Below are positions 54,099-63,171 of a DNA stretch of 64,000 nt, one piece after another. The position numbers and the translations under genes are program-made. Under the pieces are notes generated by a model. It was not told the origin of the DNA and searched no databases. It worked only from the letters and a program-made list of their open reading frames with translations. Source of the stretch: Tenacibaculum skagerrakense (lineage in GTDB: Bacteria > Bacteroidota > Bacteroidia > Flavobacteriales > Flavobacteriaceae); contig NZ_SLXM01000011.1 in the NCBI RefSeq assembly GCF_004345825.1, positions 1 through 64,000 of the forward strand, in the 5' to 3' direction. Positions within the stretch are counted from its first letter, which is position 1. Each line of letters opens with the position of its first letter.

Positions 54099-54572
54099 AT
54101 GGCAAAAACAATAATAGGATTAGATAAAGAGAAATCAAGTAAATTAGTAGATGATTTAAATGTATTACTAGCTAATTTTCAGTTATATTATCAAAATTTA
54201 AGAGGGTTACATTGGAATATTAAAGGAAAAAATTTCTTTGAACTTCACATGAAGTTTGAGGAATTGTATACCGACTCTCAATTAAAAATAGACCTAATAG
54301 CTGAAAGAGTACTTACATTACAAGGAGAGCCTTTACATACTTTTGAAGATTACATCAAAAAAGGTTCAGTGCCAGTTGGGAAAGGTATTAGTAATGATGA
54401 AAAAGCAGTAACATTGGTTGTAAATTCTTTATCTGAATTATTAAAGATAGAACGTACTATTTTAGAAACTTCTGATAATGCAAATGATGAAGGAACAAAT
54501 TCTATGATGAGTGATTTTATCGCAGAGCAGGAAAAAACAGTTTGGATGTTAAACGCTTGGTTATCTAAATAG
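54099..54572 (+). CDS. dps: Dps-family ferritin-like DNA-protection protein
   Basis: 157 residues, four-helix bundle. Inter-subunit ferroxidase ligands line up: His38 (LRGLHWNI), His50 (FELHMKFEE), Glu54, Asp65, Glu69 (IDLIAERV). Stores iron and detoxifies Fe/H2O2, coating DNA in stress. No Lys-rich tail, so DNA binding, if any, is different from E. coli. Regulated presumably by OxyR. Confidence 0.94.
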   Translation: MAKTIIGLDKEKSSKLVDDLNVLLANFQLYYQNLRGLHWNIKGKNFFELHMKFEELYTDSQLKIDLIAERVLTLQGEPLHTFEDYIKKGSVPVGKGISNDEKAVTLVVNSLSELLKIERTILETSDNANDEGTNSMMSDFIAEQEKTVWMLNAWLSK

Positions 54573-54605
54573 GATTAACATATTATTTACAATAGGTTTG
54601 AGAAG

Positions 54606-54633
54606 AGTAGTTGTTTTTAACTACTTTTTTTTA
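54606..54633 (+). terminator. Terminator of dps
   Basis: AGTAGTT (54606-54612) / AACTACT (54619-54625), GTTTTT loop, T run after. Confidence 0.88.
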
Positions 54634-54832
54634 TTTTATAGTATTGATTTTCATTGTTTTATTACTCTTTGTTTTTCTGTTAAAAATTCTATTTATAATC
54701 ATTCTAATTATTAAGGCTAGCTTTAATTGTGTAACATTTTCTTAAAGAGAAATTAAAGTAGGATTGATTTAAACTTTAAACTCGTGCTCTTGATTTGTAC
54801 CATCAAAAAAACAAAACTTAAATAAGGACACG

Positions 54833-56365
54833 ATGAAAAATTTAAAACTAAGCTTAACTGCATTATTAGCTTTGTCAATTGGTTTTACTACACTTACTTC
54901 TTGTGAAGATGGAAAAGACGGTATTGATGGAGTTGATGGTGTAAATGGTCAAAACGGACAAGATGGCGCTACAGGTGCAACTGGACCAAATGGTTCTGAT
55001 GCTTCTGTATATTTAGCAGCTTCTAAAACGCCAAACTTCTTAAAAGTAACTAGCGATTTCGTTGGATTAAAAATTACAACAATTTTATCTTCTGAAGATG
55101 TAATTCCAAATACACCAGATTTCGTTTATGGATCTATGGCTGACGGAGCTGGATTATTAAGAGAAGCAGATGGAACTTTCACTTTAATCAATAATATCGA
55201 AGCTGATTATTCTATTGCTAGAATCAAATTAAATCAAAACTTAAGGCCAACAGAAGGAGAGTACATTTTAAATGCTGCTGCTACTGCTGAAACTGCTCAA
55301 TGTTCTGGTTCAATGATTACTATGGAAGAACATGGTTTTGGACCAATGTATTTATCTGGTGGAGAATGGGGTGGATCTTCAAAAGGTGTATTTGCAACTG
55401 ATCCATATAAGCCTGCTACCGAAGCTGGAACAGGGAGATTATTATCTGCTTTTGGTCAATGGTCTACAGAAAATGCTGTAGTTATAGGTAAAGATGCTTA
55501 CCCAAACAAAACGGTTGCTTTTATTGGTGACGATCATTCTGATAACGATGTGCCGTCAGGACAATTAGGAATGTATGTTGGAAACAGAGGAGACTTAGAA
55601 GGAGGTAAATTATACGGTTTAAAAGTTTCTACTGCTGGAATCACTTATGAAGTCGATATGGTTGAAGGAACTGAGTATGATGCTGAGTTTGTTGAGTTAA
55701 CTGAAAGAGAAATCAACGCTTTAGATGCTGAAGCAAAGTCTAAAGGTGTTATGGGATTCTCACGTTTAGAGGATATCGACTGGAGAAGAGGAGTTGCTGG
55801 AAATCAAAGAGAGATTTACTTTGCTGTTACAGGTAGAAACAAATCAGGATTAGCAGGTAAAGGAACTTTCTTAGGACGTATTTATAAGGTTGTTTTAAAC
55901 GATACTGATCCAACAGGAGCTGCAAAAATTACATGTGTTTTAGATGGTGATAAAATTGGTGGTAAAGCAGAAGGTTTCCATTCACCTGATAACATTTTAG
56001 TAACTGAAAACTATGCTTACATTCAAGAAGATCCAAATGGATATTTAGATACTTCTGTAAATGGATATGCGAAGTTATACCAGTACAACTTAAATACTGG
56101 AGAAATCAAAACTGTATTAGAGTGTGATCAAAATAGAGCTGCTGATTTGGGATACGGTTCAAACACAAGAAACTGGGAAATTACAGGTATGATAGATGTT
56201 ACTGAAGTTGTAAACAACGGTAAAAACACATTCATCGTAATTACTCAAAATCACGGATGGGAGCCAGCAGATGGAACTTCTTTTACAGATCCAATGGCAA
56301 ATCCTGATTTAGCTAACAGAAAAGAAGGTTCAGTTTTACACATAATCACTGGATTAGAAAGATAA
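54833..56365 (+). CDS. Lipoprotein with collagen-like stalk and PhoX-like (DUF839) domain
   Basis: 510 residues. Lipobox LTSCEDG (Cys24), then ten Gly-x-y triplets from Gly27 to Gly54 (GKDGIDGVDGVNGQNGQDG, ATGATGPNG), a collagen-like stalk, then a beta-propeller-like domain resembling PhoX/DUF839 phosphatases: CSGSMITMEE (Cys157, Glu165, Glu166, recalling the PhoX CxGGxTPWGTWLxCEE metal motif) and HSPDN (383-387, recalling SPDN). The motifs are degenerate, so phosphatase activity is not assured. The 260-base upstream spacer has no clear TAnnTTTG (nearest TTGATTTG at 54799). 3 bases before the di-heme peroxidase gene. Confidence 0.78.
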   Translation: MKNLKLSLTALLALSIGFTTLTSCEDGKDGIDGVDGVNGQNGQDGATGATGPNGSDASVYLAASKTPNFLKVTSDFVGLKITTILSSEDVIPNTPDFVYGSMADGAGLLREADGTFTLINNIEADYSIARIKLNQNLRPTEGEYILNAAATAETAQCSGSMITMEEHGFGPMYLSGGEWGGSSKGVFATDPYKPATEAGTGRLLSAFGQWSTENAVVIGKDAYPNKTVAFIGDDHSDNDVPSGQLGMYVGNRGDLEGGKLYGLKVSTAGITYEVDMVEGTEYDAEFVELTEREINALDAEAKSKGVMGFSRLEDIDWRRGVAGNQREIYFAVTGRNKSGLAGKGTFLGRIYKVVLNDTDPTGAAKITCVLDGDKIGGKAEGFHSPDNILVTENYAYIQEDPNGYLDTSVNGYAKLYQYNLNTGEIKTVLECDQNRAADLGYGSNTRNWEITGMIDVTEVVNNGKNTFIVITQNHGWEPADGTSFTDPMANPDLANRKEGSVLHIITGLER

Positions 56366-56368
56366 AAA

Positions 56369-58159
56369 ATGAAAGACATATTTAGTCGAGCTAAGACATA
56401 CCTTCGTGTATGTCTTTTGCTTTTGATAGTAGGATGCGCTAATGAGGAGAAAAAGTATAGTGCTGTAAATACATTTTCTACGGATATTTCTGCTTTGTAT
56501 AATCAATATTTAACGAGTTCTATTAGTAATGTAGAGAAGTTAAATCTTGAAATTCCTTCAGAAGAGAGAAAAGAATATTACAAAGAGGCTAGGAAATATT
56601 TTAAGTTAATGGAGCCAATTTTAGCGTATTCTGATAAGAATAATTACAAGTCGCTAAACGCTCCTAATATTATTCAGGTAAAAGGAGAAGAGTCGCAAGA
56701 TACTCGTGTTATAAATCCTATTGGTTTTCAGGTGATTGAAGAAAACCTTTATGAAGAAGAGATTGATACGGTAACCTTAACTAGAGCTATTACTGTTACT
56801 AAAGATCGTTTAAAGTTGATTAAGGAGAATATTTCTTTAAAGCTAAAAGATTATCATATCATTTGGTTACTAAGAGAACAAATTGTAAGAATTGCTACTA
56901 CTGGGATTACTGGTTTTGATTCGCCTGTGTTAAGTCAGTCTTTATTAGAAAGTAAATACTCCTATAATACATTAATTGAGATTGTTAAGATGAATGAAAA
57001 TAAGTTTTCTTCTCTTGAGGTGAAGAATAAATTCATTCAATCAATAACTGATGCACAGAAGGATTTAGATCATGATTTTGATACTTTTGATCGTTATTCA
57101 TTTATTAAAAAACATATCAATAAGCAATTAAAATTATTGGTTGAAGTTCAAAAAGATTGGAATGTAAAGTTCCCATTTGAAATGGCTTTGTCAAATACTA
57201 TGACGGAACTTTTTTCAAAGGATGCTTTAAACATTGATTATTTCTCAGATCAGTTAAGTGATACTACAAGTCTTGCTGAAAAAGTTGAATTTGGTAAAGA
57301 ACTGTTTAACGACAAATCATTGTCAAAAAATCACAAAATGGCTTGTGCTACATGTCATGTAAAGGAATTAGCTTTTACAGATGGTAAGAAAACATTTGAT
57401 AAAAATCAAATTAGAAATACACCAACAGTAACATATTCAGCATATCAACAAGCATTTTTTATGGATGCAAGAGCTGGAAGTTTAGAAGGTCAAGTAGTTG
57501 GAGTTGTAAAAAACCACAACGAGTTTAATATGTCTATGGATTCAGTGGTTAAGCGAGTTCAACAAAATGATATTTACAAGAATAAACTTCTGAAATTATA
57601 CAGTAATAAAAGAATCGATTATAATATTAGACATGCCATTGCTTCTTATATCAGAAGTTTGAATTCTTTTAATTCGAAGTTTGATAGAAACATTAGAGGA
57701 GAGGAAAATACGTTAACAGAAGAAGAGCAATTAGGCTTTAATTTATTTATGGGAAAAGCAATGTGTGCTACGTGTCATTTTGCGCCAGTTTTCAACGGAA
57801 CCGTTCCTCCAAATTATACGGATACTGAATTAGAATTTATTGGAGTACCATCAAGTATGGACACCATGAATGCAAAATTATCTGCCGATTTAGGGAGGTA
57901 TGAATTGTTTAAAACACCAGAGCGCAAACACTTTTTTAAAACACCAACAGTTAGAAATACTGGAGTTACAGCTCCTTACATGCACAATGGTGTTTATACA
58001 ACGTTACAAGAAGTAATGGATTTTTATAACAAAGGAGGTGGAGCTGGATTAGGAATTGAAAATGAGTATCAAACTTTACCTTTTGATAATTTGAGTTTAA
58101 CTCAGCAAGAGATTGATGCGCTAATTGCGTTTACTAAGACTTTAACAGATGCCGAATAA
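56369..58159 (+). CDS. Di-heme cytochrome c peroxidase/MauG-like lipoprotein with long N-terminal domain
   Basis: 596 residues. Lipobox IVGCANEE (Cys23), about 280 residues of predicted helix with no family I recognise, then a CCP/MauG-type di-heme domain with CATCH at 326-330 and CATCH at 466-470, typical spacing, RNTPTVTYSAYQQAFFMDARAGSLE and TVRNTGVTAPYMHNGVYTTLQEVMDFYN (Met/His ligand region). Peroxide reduction or oxidative protein modification in the periplasm. Directly follows the PhoX-like gene (3 bases); the pair ends with a terminator. Confidence 0.9.
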   Translation: MKDIFSRAKTYLRVCLLLLIVGCANEEKKYSAVNTFSTDISALYNQYLTSSISNVEKLNLEIPSEERKEYYKEARKYFKLMEPILAYSDKNNYKSLNAPNIIQVKGEESQDTRVINPIGFQVIEENLYEEEIDTVTLTRAITVTKDRLKLIKENISLKLKDYHIIWLLREQIVRIATTGITGFDSPVLSQSLLESKYSYNTLIEIVKMNENKFSSLEVKNKFIQSITDAQKDLDHDFDTFDRYSFIKKHINKQLKLLVEVQKDWNVKFPFEMALSNTMTELFSKDALNIDYFSDQLSDTTSLAEKVEFGKELFNDKSLSKNHKMACATCHVKELAFTDGKKTFDKNQIRNTPTVTYSAYQQAFFMDARAGSLEGQVVGVVKNHNEFNMSMDSVVKRVQQNDIYKNKLLKLYSNKRIDYNIRHAIASYIRSLNSFNSKFDRNIRGEENTLTEEEQLGFNLFMGKAMCATCHFAPVFNGTVPPNYTDTELEFIGVPSSMDTMNAKLSADLGRYELFKTPERKHFFKTPTVRNTGVTAPYMHNGVYTTLQEVMDFYNKGGGAGLGIENEYQTLPFDNLSLTQQEIDALIAFTKTLTDAE

Positions 58160-58182
58160 AAGGTCTTTGTAGTTGTGTTGTA

Positions 58183-58217
58183 AAAACTCTTTGATACTAT
58201 TCAAGGAGTTTTTTTAT
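58183..58217 (+). terminator. Terminator of PhoX-like/peroxidase operon
   Basis: AAAACTCTTTGA (58183-58194) pairs with TCAAGGAGTTTT (58201-58212), one G-U, TACTAT loop, T run after. Confidence 0.9.
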
Positions 58218-58274
58218 GTTAAAAATGTAATTTTACAAAAGAACTCCGACGAAGTAGTATAAAATCAATTTTCA

Positions 58275-59045
58275 ATGAAAAAACTAATAGCAGTATTTCT
58301 ACTAGTAGCTTTAATTAGCGCTTGTAAAACCGAAACAAAAAAAGAAGAAAAAGAGGAAGTTAAAAAAGAAGTAAAAAAAGAACCAGCCTATCCAAAAGCA
58401 TTATCAGAAGTTTTTGAAAAACATGGAGGTATCGATGCTTGGAGAAAAGCAAGATTTTTATCGTACAAAGTAAAAGGAGAGGAGCACACAACAGATTTAC
58501 ATTCAAGAAAAGCTGTGGTTAATGCAGATAATTACTCATTAGGTTTTGATGGAAAAGAAGTTTGGTTACATCAAAAAGATTCTACAGCTTTTACAGGGAA
58601 TCCAGAGTTTTATTACAACTTGTATTTTTACTTTTATTCAATGCCGTTTGTATTAGCTGATGATGGAATAATTTATTCCGATACAGCACCTATAGAGTTT
58701 GAAGGAGTTAGTTATCCAGGAATAAAAATATCGTACAAAGCAAATGTGGGAGTTTCACCAGATGATAATTATTTTATATTTTACCATCCAGAAACCAAAC
58801 AAATGGCTTGGTTAGGGTATACTGTAACTTATTTTAGCAAGAAGCCATCTGAAAATTTTAAAATCATTAGATATAATGATTGGGAAAACGTTAACGGTTT
58901 TTTATTACCAAAATCAATAACTTGGTACAACAAAAACGATCAAGGTGTACCAACAGAACCTGCAGGTGAGCCAACTGAGTTTTCATCAGCATTAGTAAGT
59001 CAAGCACCATTAGCAGATAGCTTTTTTAGTAAGCCTGCTAAATAA
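58275..59045 (+). CDS. DUF6503-like lipoprotein
   Basis: 256 residues. Lipobox LISACKTE (Cys17), a Lys/Glu-rich tether (residues 18-36), then a beta-rich domain (FEKHGGIDAWRKARFLSYKV, FDGKEVWLH, PFVLADDGIIY, WENVNGFLLPKSITWY) of the kind called DUF6503 in flavobacteria. Possibly a periplasmic lipid- or ligand-binding protein; function unknown. In line with the small peptide and symporter genes that follow (31 bases on), so they may form one transcript. Confidence 0.75.
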   Translation: MKKLIAVFLLVALISACKTETKKEEKEEVKKEVKKEPAYPKALSEVFEKHGGIDAWRKARFLSYKVKGEEHTTDLHSRKAVVNADNYSLGFDGKEVWLHQKDSTAFTGNPEFYYNLYFYFYSMPFVLADDGIIYSDTAPIEFEGVSYPGIKISYKANVGVSPDDNYFIFYHPETKQMAWLGYTVTYFSKKPSENFKIIRYNDWENVNGFLLPKSITWYNKNDQGVPTEPAGEPTEFSSALVSQAPLADSFFSKPAK

Positions 59046-59076
59046 GTAGAAACTATCAACTAACAAACTAATTATT

Positions 59077-59181
59077 ATGAGTAAAAAGTATATGTGGAAA
59101 AAAGAATACACATTCGTTCTATTGGCTAACCTAGTGTACATTGTTCTTTTTTATTTTATTACTAACACATATACTAAATAA
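59077..59181 (+). CDS. 34-residue membrane peptide upstream of a sodium/solute symporter
   Basis: A frame too short for routine gene finding: MSKKYMWKKEYTFVLLAN followed by a hydrophobic helix (LVYIVLFYFI) and a short tail (TNTYTK). One transmembrane span with positive-inside N-terminus. It ends 8 bases before the symporter start. Short accessory subunits are known for several SSS-family symporters, and this is a candidate. Ribosome profiling or comparative conservation is needed to confirm it. Confidence 0.65.
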   Translation: MSKKYMWKKEYTFVLLANLVYIVLFYFITNTYTK

Positions 59182-59189
59182 GTTTACTC

Positions 59190-60917
59190 ATGCAAGTTTT
59201 AGATTGGATTGTACTTTCGATTACCTTATTGTTTATTGTATTATACGGAACGTGGAAAACAAGAGGTAGTGAAAATGTAGAGCAATATATTAAAGGTGGG
59301 AACCAAACAAAGTGGTGGACTATTGGATTGTCGGTAATGGCAACTCAAGCTAGTGCCATCACTTTTTTGTCTACCCCTGGTCAAGCCTTTCATAGCGGAA
59401 TGGGATTTGTTCAATTTTACTTCGGATTACCACTTGCTATGGTAATTATCTGTTTAGTATTCATACCTATTTATCATAAATTAAATGTGTATACTGCTTA
59501 TGAGTATCTAGAAAGTAGGTTTGATTTAAAAACGAGAACATTAGCAGCCATTTTATTTTTAATTCAAAGAGGATTAGCTGCTGGAATTACCATTTTTGCA
59601 CCGGCTATAATATTGTCAGCAGTTTTAGGATGGGATTTAGTCTTTCTGAACATCATTATCGGTCTTCTAGTAATCATTTACACGGTAAGCGGAGGAACAA
59701 AAGCTGTAAGTGTTACTCAAAAACAGCAGATGGCAATTATTTTCTTAGGAATGTTTATCGCGTTTTATTTAATCTTACATTATTTACCAGATGGTATTAC
59801 TTTCGGAAAAGCACTTGAAATTGCTGGAGCAAGTAATAAAATGAAAGTCTTAGATTTTTCTTGGGATTTAAATAATCGTTATACTGTTTGGACAGGTTTT
59901 CTTGGAGGAACATTTTTAATGTTGTCCTACTTTGGAACAGATCAAAGTCAGGTTCAACGATACCTTTCTGGAAAGAGTGTTAGAGAAAGTCAGTTAGGTC
60001 TTATTTTTAATGGATTGTTAAAGGTTCCGATGCAATTCTTTATTCTTTTAGTAGGAGTGATGGTTTTTGTTTTTTATCAGTTTAACACATCACCTTTAAA
60101 CTTCAATCCAAAAGCTCAAGAGGCAGTTATTAATTCTCAATATGTTTCAGAATATAAAGTTTTAGAGGATAGGCATAAAGAAATTGAAGCGGAAAAGAAA
60201 ACACTTATTTTATCTGGAATTACTGATACAAATAAACCACGACTACAAGCCTTAAATGAAGAAGATTTAAAGCTGAAACAGGAGGCTAAAACAATTATAG
60301 AAAAGTCTGATGCTACTGTGGAAACCAATGATAAAGATTATGTGTTCATTCACTTTATATTGAATAATCTTCCTAAAGGTTTAATAGGTTTGTTATTGGC
60401 AGTGATTTTATCGGCCGCTATGTCGTCAACAGCTTCTGAATTAAATGCACTAGCATCTACTACAGCTATTGATTTATATAAACGAAATGTTACTGAAGAA
60501 AAAAGTGATCAGCACTACGTTAAAATGTCCAAATGGTTTACACTAGGTTGGGGTATTTTAGCAATTTTAATTGCTTGTGTCGCAAACTTATTTGATAATT
60601 TAATTCAGTTAGTAAATATTATCGGGTCTATATTTTATGGTAATGTATTGGGTATTTTTTTAATCGCATTCTTTTTAAAGTTTATTAAATCAAACTCTGT
60701 ATTTATTGGTGCAATTATTACTCAATTACTAATAATAGGAATTTACTTTTTTGGGATATTTTTACCTGAACAAAATGGAGAGCAAGCATTGATTAGTTAT
60801 TTATGGTTAAATGCTTTAGGTTGTGGTTTAGTTATCGTAATCGCTTCAGTATTACAGGCAATCAAAGGTAATTCAAAAGAAGGAAACCTAAGTGTAAGTC
60901 AAATAGGAGAAGAGTAA
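59190..60917 (+). CDS. SSS-family sodium/solute symporter
   Basis: 575 residues, about 13 transmembrane helices. SSF features: GGNQTKWWTIGLSVMATQASAITFL, GTDQSQVQRYLSGK (SSS signature), AVILSAAMSSTASELNALAST. A polar, probably coiled, insertion of about 75 residues sits between helices (about 305-385: EYKVLEDRHKEIEAEKKT, LKLKQEAKTIIEK). Substrate not readable; sugar, amino acid or carboxylate are all possible. Encoded right after the 34-residue peptide. Confidence 0.93.
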   Translation: MQVLDWIVLSITLLFIVLYGTWKTRGSENVEQYIKGGNQTKWWTIGLSVMATQASAITFLSTPGQAFHSGMGFVQFYFGLPLAMVIICLVFIPIYHKLNVYTAYEYLESRFDLKTRTLAAILFLIQRGLAAGITIFAPAIILSAVLGWDLVFLNIIIGLLVIIYTVSGGTKAVSVTQKQQMAIIFLGMFIAFYLILHYLPDGITFGKALEIAGASNKMKVLDFSWDLNNRYTVWTGFLGGTFLMLSYFGTDQSQVQRYLSGKSVRESQLGLIFNGLLKVPMQFFILLVGVMVFVFYQFNTSPLNFNPKAQEAVINSQYVSEYKVLEDRHKEIEAEKKTLILSGITDTNKPRLQALNEEDLKLKQEAKTIIEKSDATVETNDKDYVFIHFILNNLPKGLIGLLLAVILSAAMSSTASELNALASTTAIDLYKRNVTEEKSDQHYVKMSKWFTLGWGILAILIACVANLFDNLIQLVNIIGSIFYGNVLGIFLIAFFLKFIKSNSVFIGAIITQLLIIGIYFFGIFLPEQNGEQALISYLWLNALGCGLVIVIASVLQAIKGNSKEGNLSVSQIGEE

Positions 60918-60921
60918 ATTA

Positions 60922-61443
60922 TTACTTTTTACTATTTCGTTTGTTTTTATAAAACTGTTTATCTGCTACATAAATTGTTTTTCGAACTTCACAGTAGGTT
61001 GTACTTTTATCTTTGCTAGTTAGTAAAGTGATTTTTTCTATGTTAATTTCATTTTCTTCTGAAACACGTTTTTTAATTTCTTCCAATTCTTTAGTTGAAT
61101 AGGTGAAATGGGCATACACATGTTCTTTAGCAGGTCTTTTAAATTTAATTTCTGCTGATTTATCCCAAACAACATAATCGTCTCCAATTAAATTGATTAA
61201 TTGTACCATCGGTATTGGATCTACAGACGAAAATAAACTTCCTCCAAAAATTGAGTTTACGTAATTCTTGTTTTTGTAACTGATAGGAACTTTAACAACT
61301 ACTTTTAATAAATCATCAGAAACGGCAATAATTCTACCAGTGCTTCTTCTATACATTGGAGATAAATTAAAACCATGTTTAAATAGTTTAGATTTTGGGA
61401 TAAACTTAGTTCCAATTTCCGCGATTTTTTTATAAATTGACAT
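60922..61443 (-). CDS. DUF4442 hotdog-fold (thioesterase-like) protein
   Basis: 173 residues. PaaI-thioesterase-like hotdog fold: NLSPMYRRSTGRI, PISYKNKNYVNSIFGGSLFSSVDP, WDKSAEIKFKRPAKEHVYAHF. Matches DUF4442. Probably a cytosolic acyl-CoA or related thioester hydrolase, substrate unknown. Convergent with the symporter, 4 bases apart without a terminator. Confidence 0.85.
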   Translation of the reverse strand: MSIYKKIAEIGTKFIPKSKLFKHGFNLSPMYRRSTGRIIAVSDDLLKVVVKVPISYKNKNYVNSIFGGSLFSSVDPIPMVQLINLIGDDYVVWDKSAEIKFKRPAKEHVYAHFTYSTKELEEIKKRVSEENEINIEKITLLTSKDKSTTYCEVRKTIYVADKQFYKNKRNSKK

Positions 61444-61480
61444 AGTACTTATTTAAAAATGTAAAAGTATAAAGAATAAA

Positions 61481-61509
61481 AAAACTCGAGCTGGTTACAC
61501 TCGAGTTTT
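61481..61509 (-). terminator. Terminator of the DUF2911 gene
   Basis: A perfect 10-bp stem AAAACTCGAG (61481-61490) / CTCGAGTTTT (61500-61509), 9-base loop, T-rich on the minus strand; 23 bases past the stop at 61533. Confidence 0.92.
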
Positions 61510-61532
61510 ACTTTTAATTTAATTTAGATATA

Positions 61533-62378
61533 CTAAGCTCCCCATTCTTTTAGAGATTCTTTGTTCATCTTTACGTAGTCAGCATTTTTAGCTTTCTCAG
61601 CGTGCATTAAAGAGGCTTTAGCAGCTTTAATAGCACCTTTTTTATCACCAGCTTTAGCATGAATTAAAGACTGCTTACGTAAGTACCAAAAACGAGGTTC
61701 GCTTTTAGTCATCTCAACAGCTTTATCAATCCACATCATAGCTTTTTGAATATCTTTACCTTCATCCATATAGTAAGAAGCAGCAGCATAATAATCATTA
61801 GGAGCTGGACCTGCCATAACAGCCGAAATACTTGATTCAACAGCTTTATCAGTTGGAACGTTAAATTTAATTCCAGCATAAGAGTTTTCCCATAAGATTC
61901 CTAAAACCGCCGAACTATTTGTTAAGTCATCAATAGTAATAGTAAAAGTTTCAATACTCATAGGCATTTTTTCAACTTTAGCAGTAGTGGTTAAAGCAAC
62001 TTTACTGTCGTCCCATTTTCTTGGTGTTCCCCAGTTGTTTGTATCACTGTAAAACATAACTTCCCATGAGTTAGCTTCAGGTTTTGTAAAAATAGCATAA
62101 GAACCTTTCTTTAATGTTTTTCCATCAATTGTAACGTCTTCGCTAAATGTTACTGTAGTATTTTTATTAGCTCCAGTTCTCCATAATTTTCCAAAAGGAA
62201 CTAAATCTCCAAATATTTTTCTTCCTTTTGCTCCAGGTCTTGAGTATTCCACAGTAACATCAGTTAAACCAACTTTTTGCTCTAACTTAGAAAGTGGACT
62301 TGGTTGAGGGGTTGTAATTTGAGCATTAACAGATACTGTTAAAGAAGCAACAAATAATCCTAAAAGTATTTTTTTCAT
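61533..62378 (-). CDS. DUF2911 secreted protein with TPR-like C-terminus
   Basis: 281 residues. Signal peptide to SVNAQI, DUF2911 domain (VEYSRPGAKGRKIFGDLVPFGKLWRTGAN, KTLKKGSYAIFTKP, WGTPRKWDDSKV), then TPR-like helices (about 195-275). Common in Bacteroidota; function unknown, periplasmic or surface. Confidence 0.9.
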   Translation of the reverse strand: MKKILLGLFVASLTVSVNAQITTPQPSPLSKLEQKVGLTDVTVEYSRPGAKGRKIFGDLVPFGKLWRTGANKNTTVTFSEDVTIDGKTLKKGSYAIFTKPEANSWEVMFYSDTNNWGTPRKWDDSKVALTTTAKVEKMPMSIETFTITIDDLTNSSAVLGILWENSYAGIKFNVPTDKAVESSISAVMAGPAPNDYYAAASYYMDEGKDIQKAMMWIDKAVEMTKSEPRFWYLRKQSLIHAKAGDKKGAIKAAKASLMHAEKAKNADYVKMNKESLKEWGA

Positions 62379-62467
62379 GATAATAAATTAGTTTGTTTTT
62401 TTCGTCTGTATAAAATTACAGCTTAAAGATGCTTTTAATGTTAACAAAAACTTAAAAAACGAGATTG

Positions 62468-62475
62468 TATCTTTG
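62468..62475 (+). promoter_or_regulatory. -7 promoter element of the aquaporin gene, leaderless
   Basis: TATCTTTG matches TAnnTTTG and ends 5 bases before the ATG at 62481, so transcription would start at or within the start codon. No clear -33 TTG. Confidence 0.6.
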
Positions 62476-62480
62476 CGAGT

Positions 62481-63143
62481 ATGAAAAAATATATTTCTGA
62501 ATTTATTGGAACTTTTGCACTTATTTTTTGTGGTACGGGAGCTATGACAATTAATGAAGTTACCAATGGTTCTATTGGTCATGTTGGGATTGCAATTACT
62601 TGGGGTTTAATTGTAATGGCAATGATATATGCTTTTGGAGAAATCTCTGGAGCACATTTTAATCCAGCGGTTACTATTTCATTTGCTTATGCTAAAAAAT
62701 TTCCTTGGACAGAAGTACCAAAGTATATCGCTTTTCAAATTTTAGGAGCCGTTTTTGCAAGTTTAGTATTGTGGTTTTTATTTCCTGAAAGTGAGTTTTA
62801 TGGAGCTACTGTTCCCTCCACAGATGCCATGAGAGCTTTTGTTTTAGAGTTACTATTGACTTTTTTCTTGATGGTTACAATTATTAATGTTTCTACCGGA
62901 AGTAAAGAAGTAGGAATTATGGCAGGTATTGCTATTGGGGGAGTTGTATTACTTGAGGCTATGTTTGCAGGTCCTATAACAAAAGCTTCTATGAATCCAG
63001 TAAGATCGATTGCTCCAGCTCTAGTTTCAGGACATTTTGAGCATTTATGGTTGTATATATTAGCGCCAATAATTGGTGCTTTGCTAGCTGTAGTAACATG
63101 TAAATTAGTAAAAGATGATAACTGTTGTGAAGGTGAATGTTGA
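62481..63143 (+). CDS. Aquaporin/MIP-family channel with NPA and NPV boxes
   Basis: 220 residues, six membrane helices plus two half-helices. First box HFNPAVT (Asn61-Pro62-Ala63) is standard; the second is MNPVRS (Asn172-Pro173-Val174) instead of NPA(R). Aromatic/Arg filter Arg175 kept. Tail DDNCCEGEC ends in three cysteines, possibly metal or redox linked. Likely a water or small-solute channel; selectivity not inferable. Confidence 0.92.
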   Translation: MKKYISEFIGTFALIFCGTGAMTINEVTNGSIGHVGIAITWGLIVMAMIYAFGEISGAHFNPAVTISFAYAKKFPWTEVPKYIAFQILGAVFASLVLWFLFPESEFYGATVPSTDAMRAFVLELLLTFFLMVTIINVSTGSKEVGIMAGIAIGGVVLLEAMFAGPITKASMNPVRSIAPALVSGHFEHLWLYILAPIIGALLAVVTCKLVKDDNCCEGEC

Positions 63144-63171
63144 TTTATAGTATCAAGTAAATAGTACTATA

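Noticed and set aside
54720..54770. Phosphate (Pho-box-like) control of the PhoX-like gene
   Set aside because: TGTAACATTTTCTTAAAG resembles a Pho direct repeat only loosely and I cannot separate it from AT-rich background.
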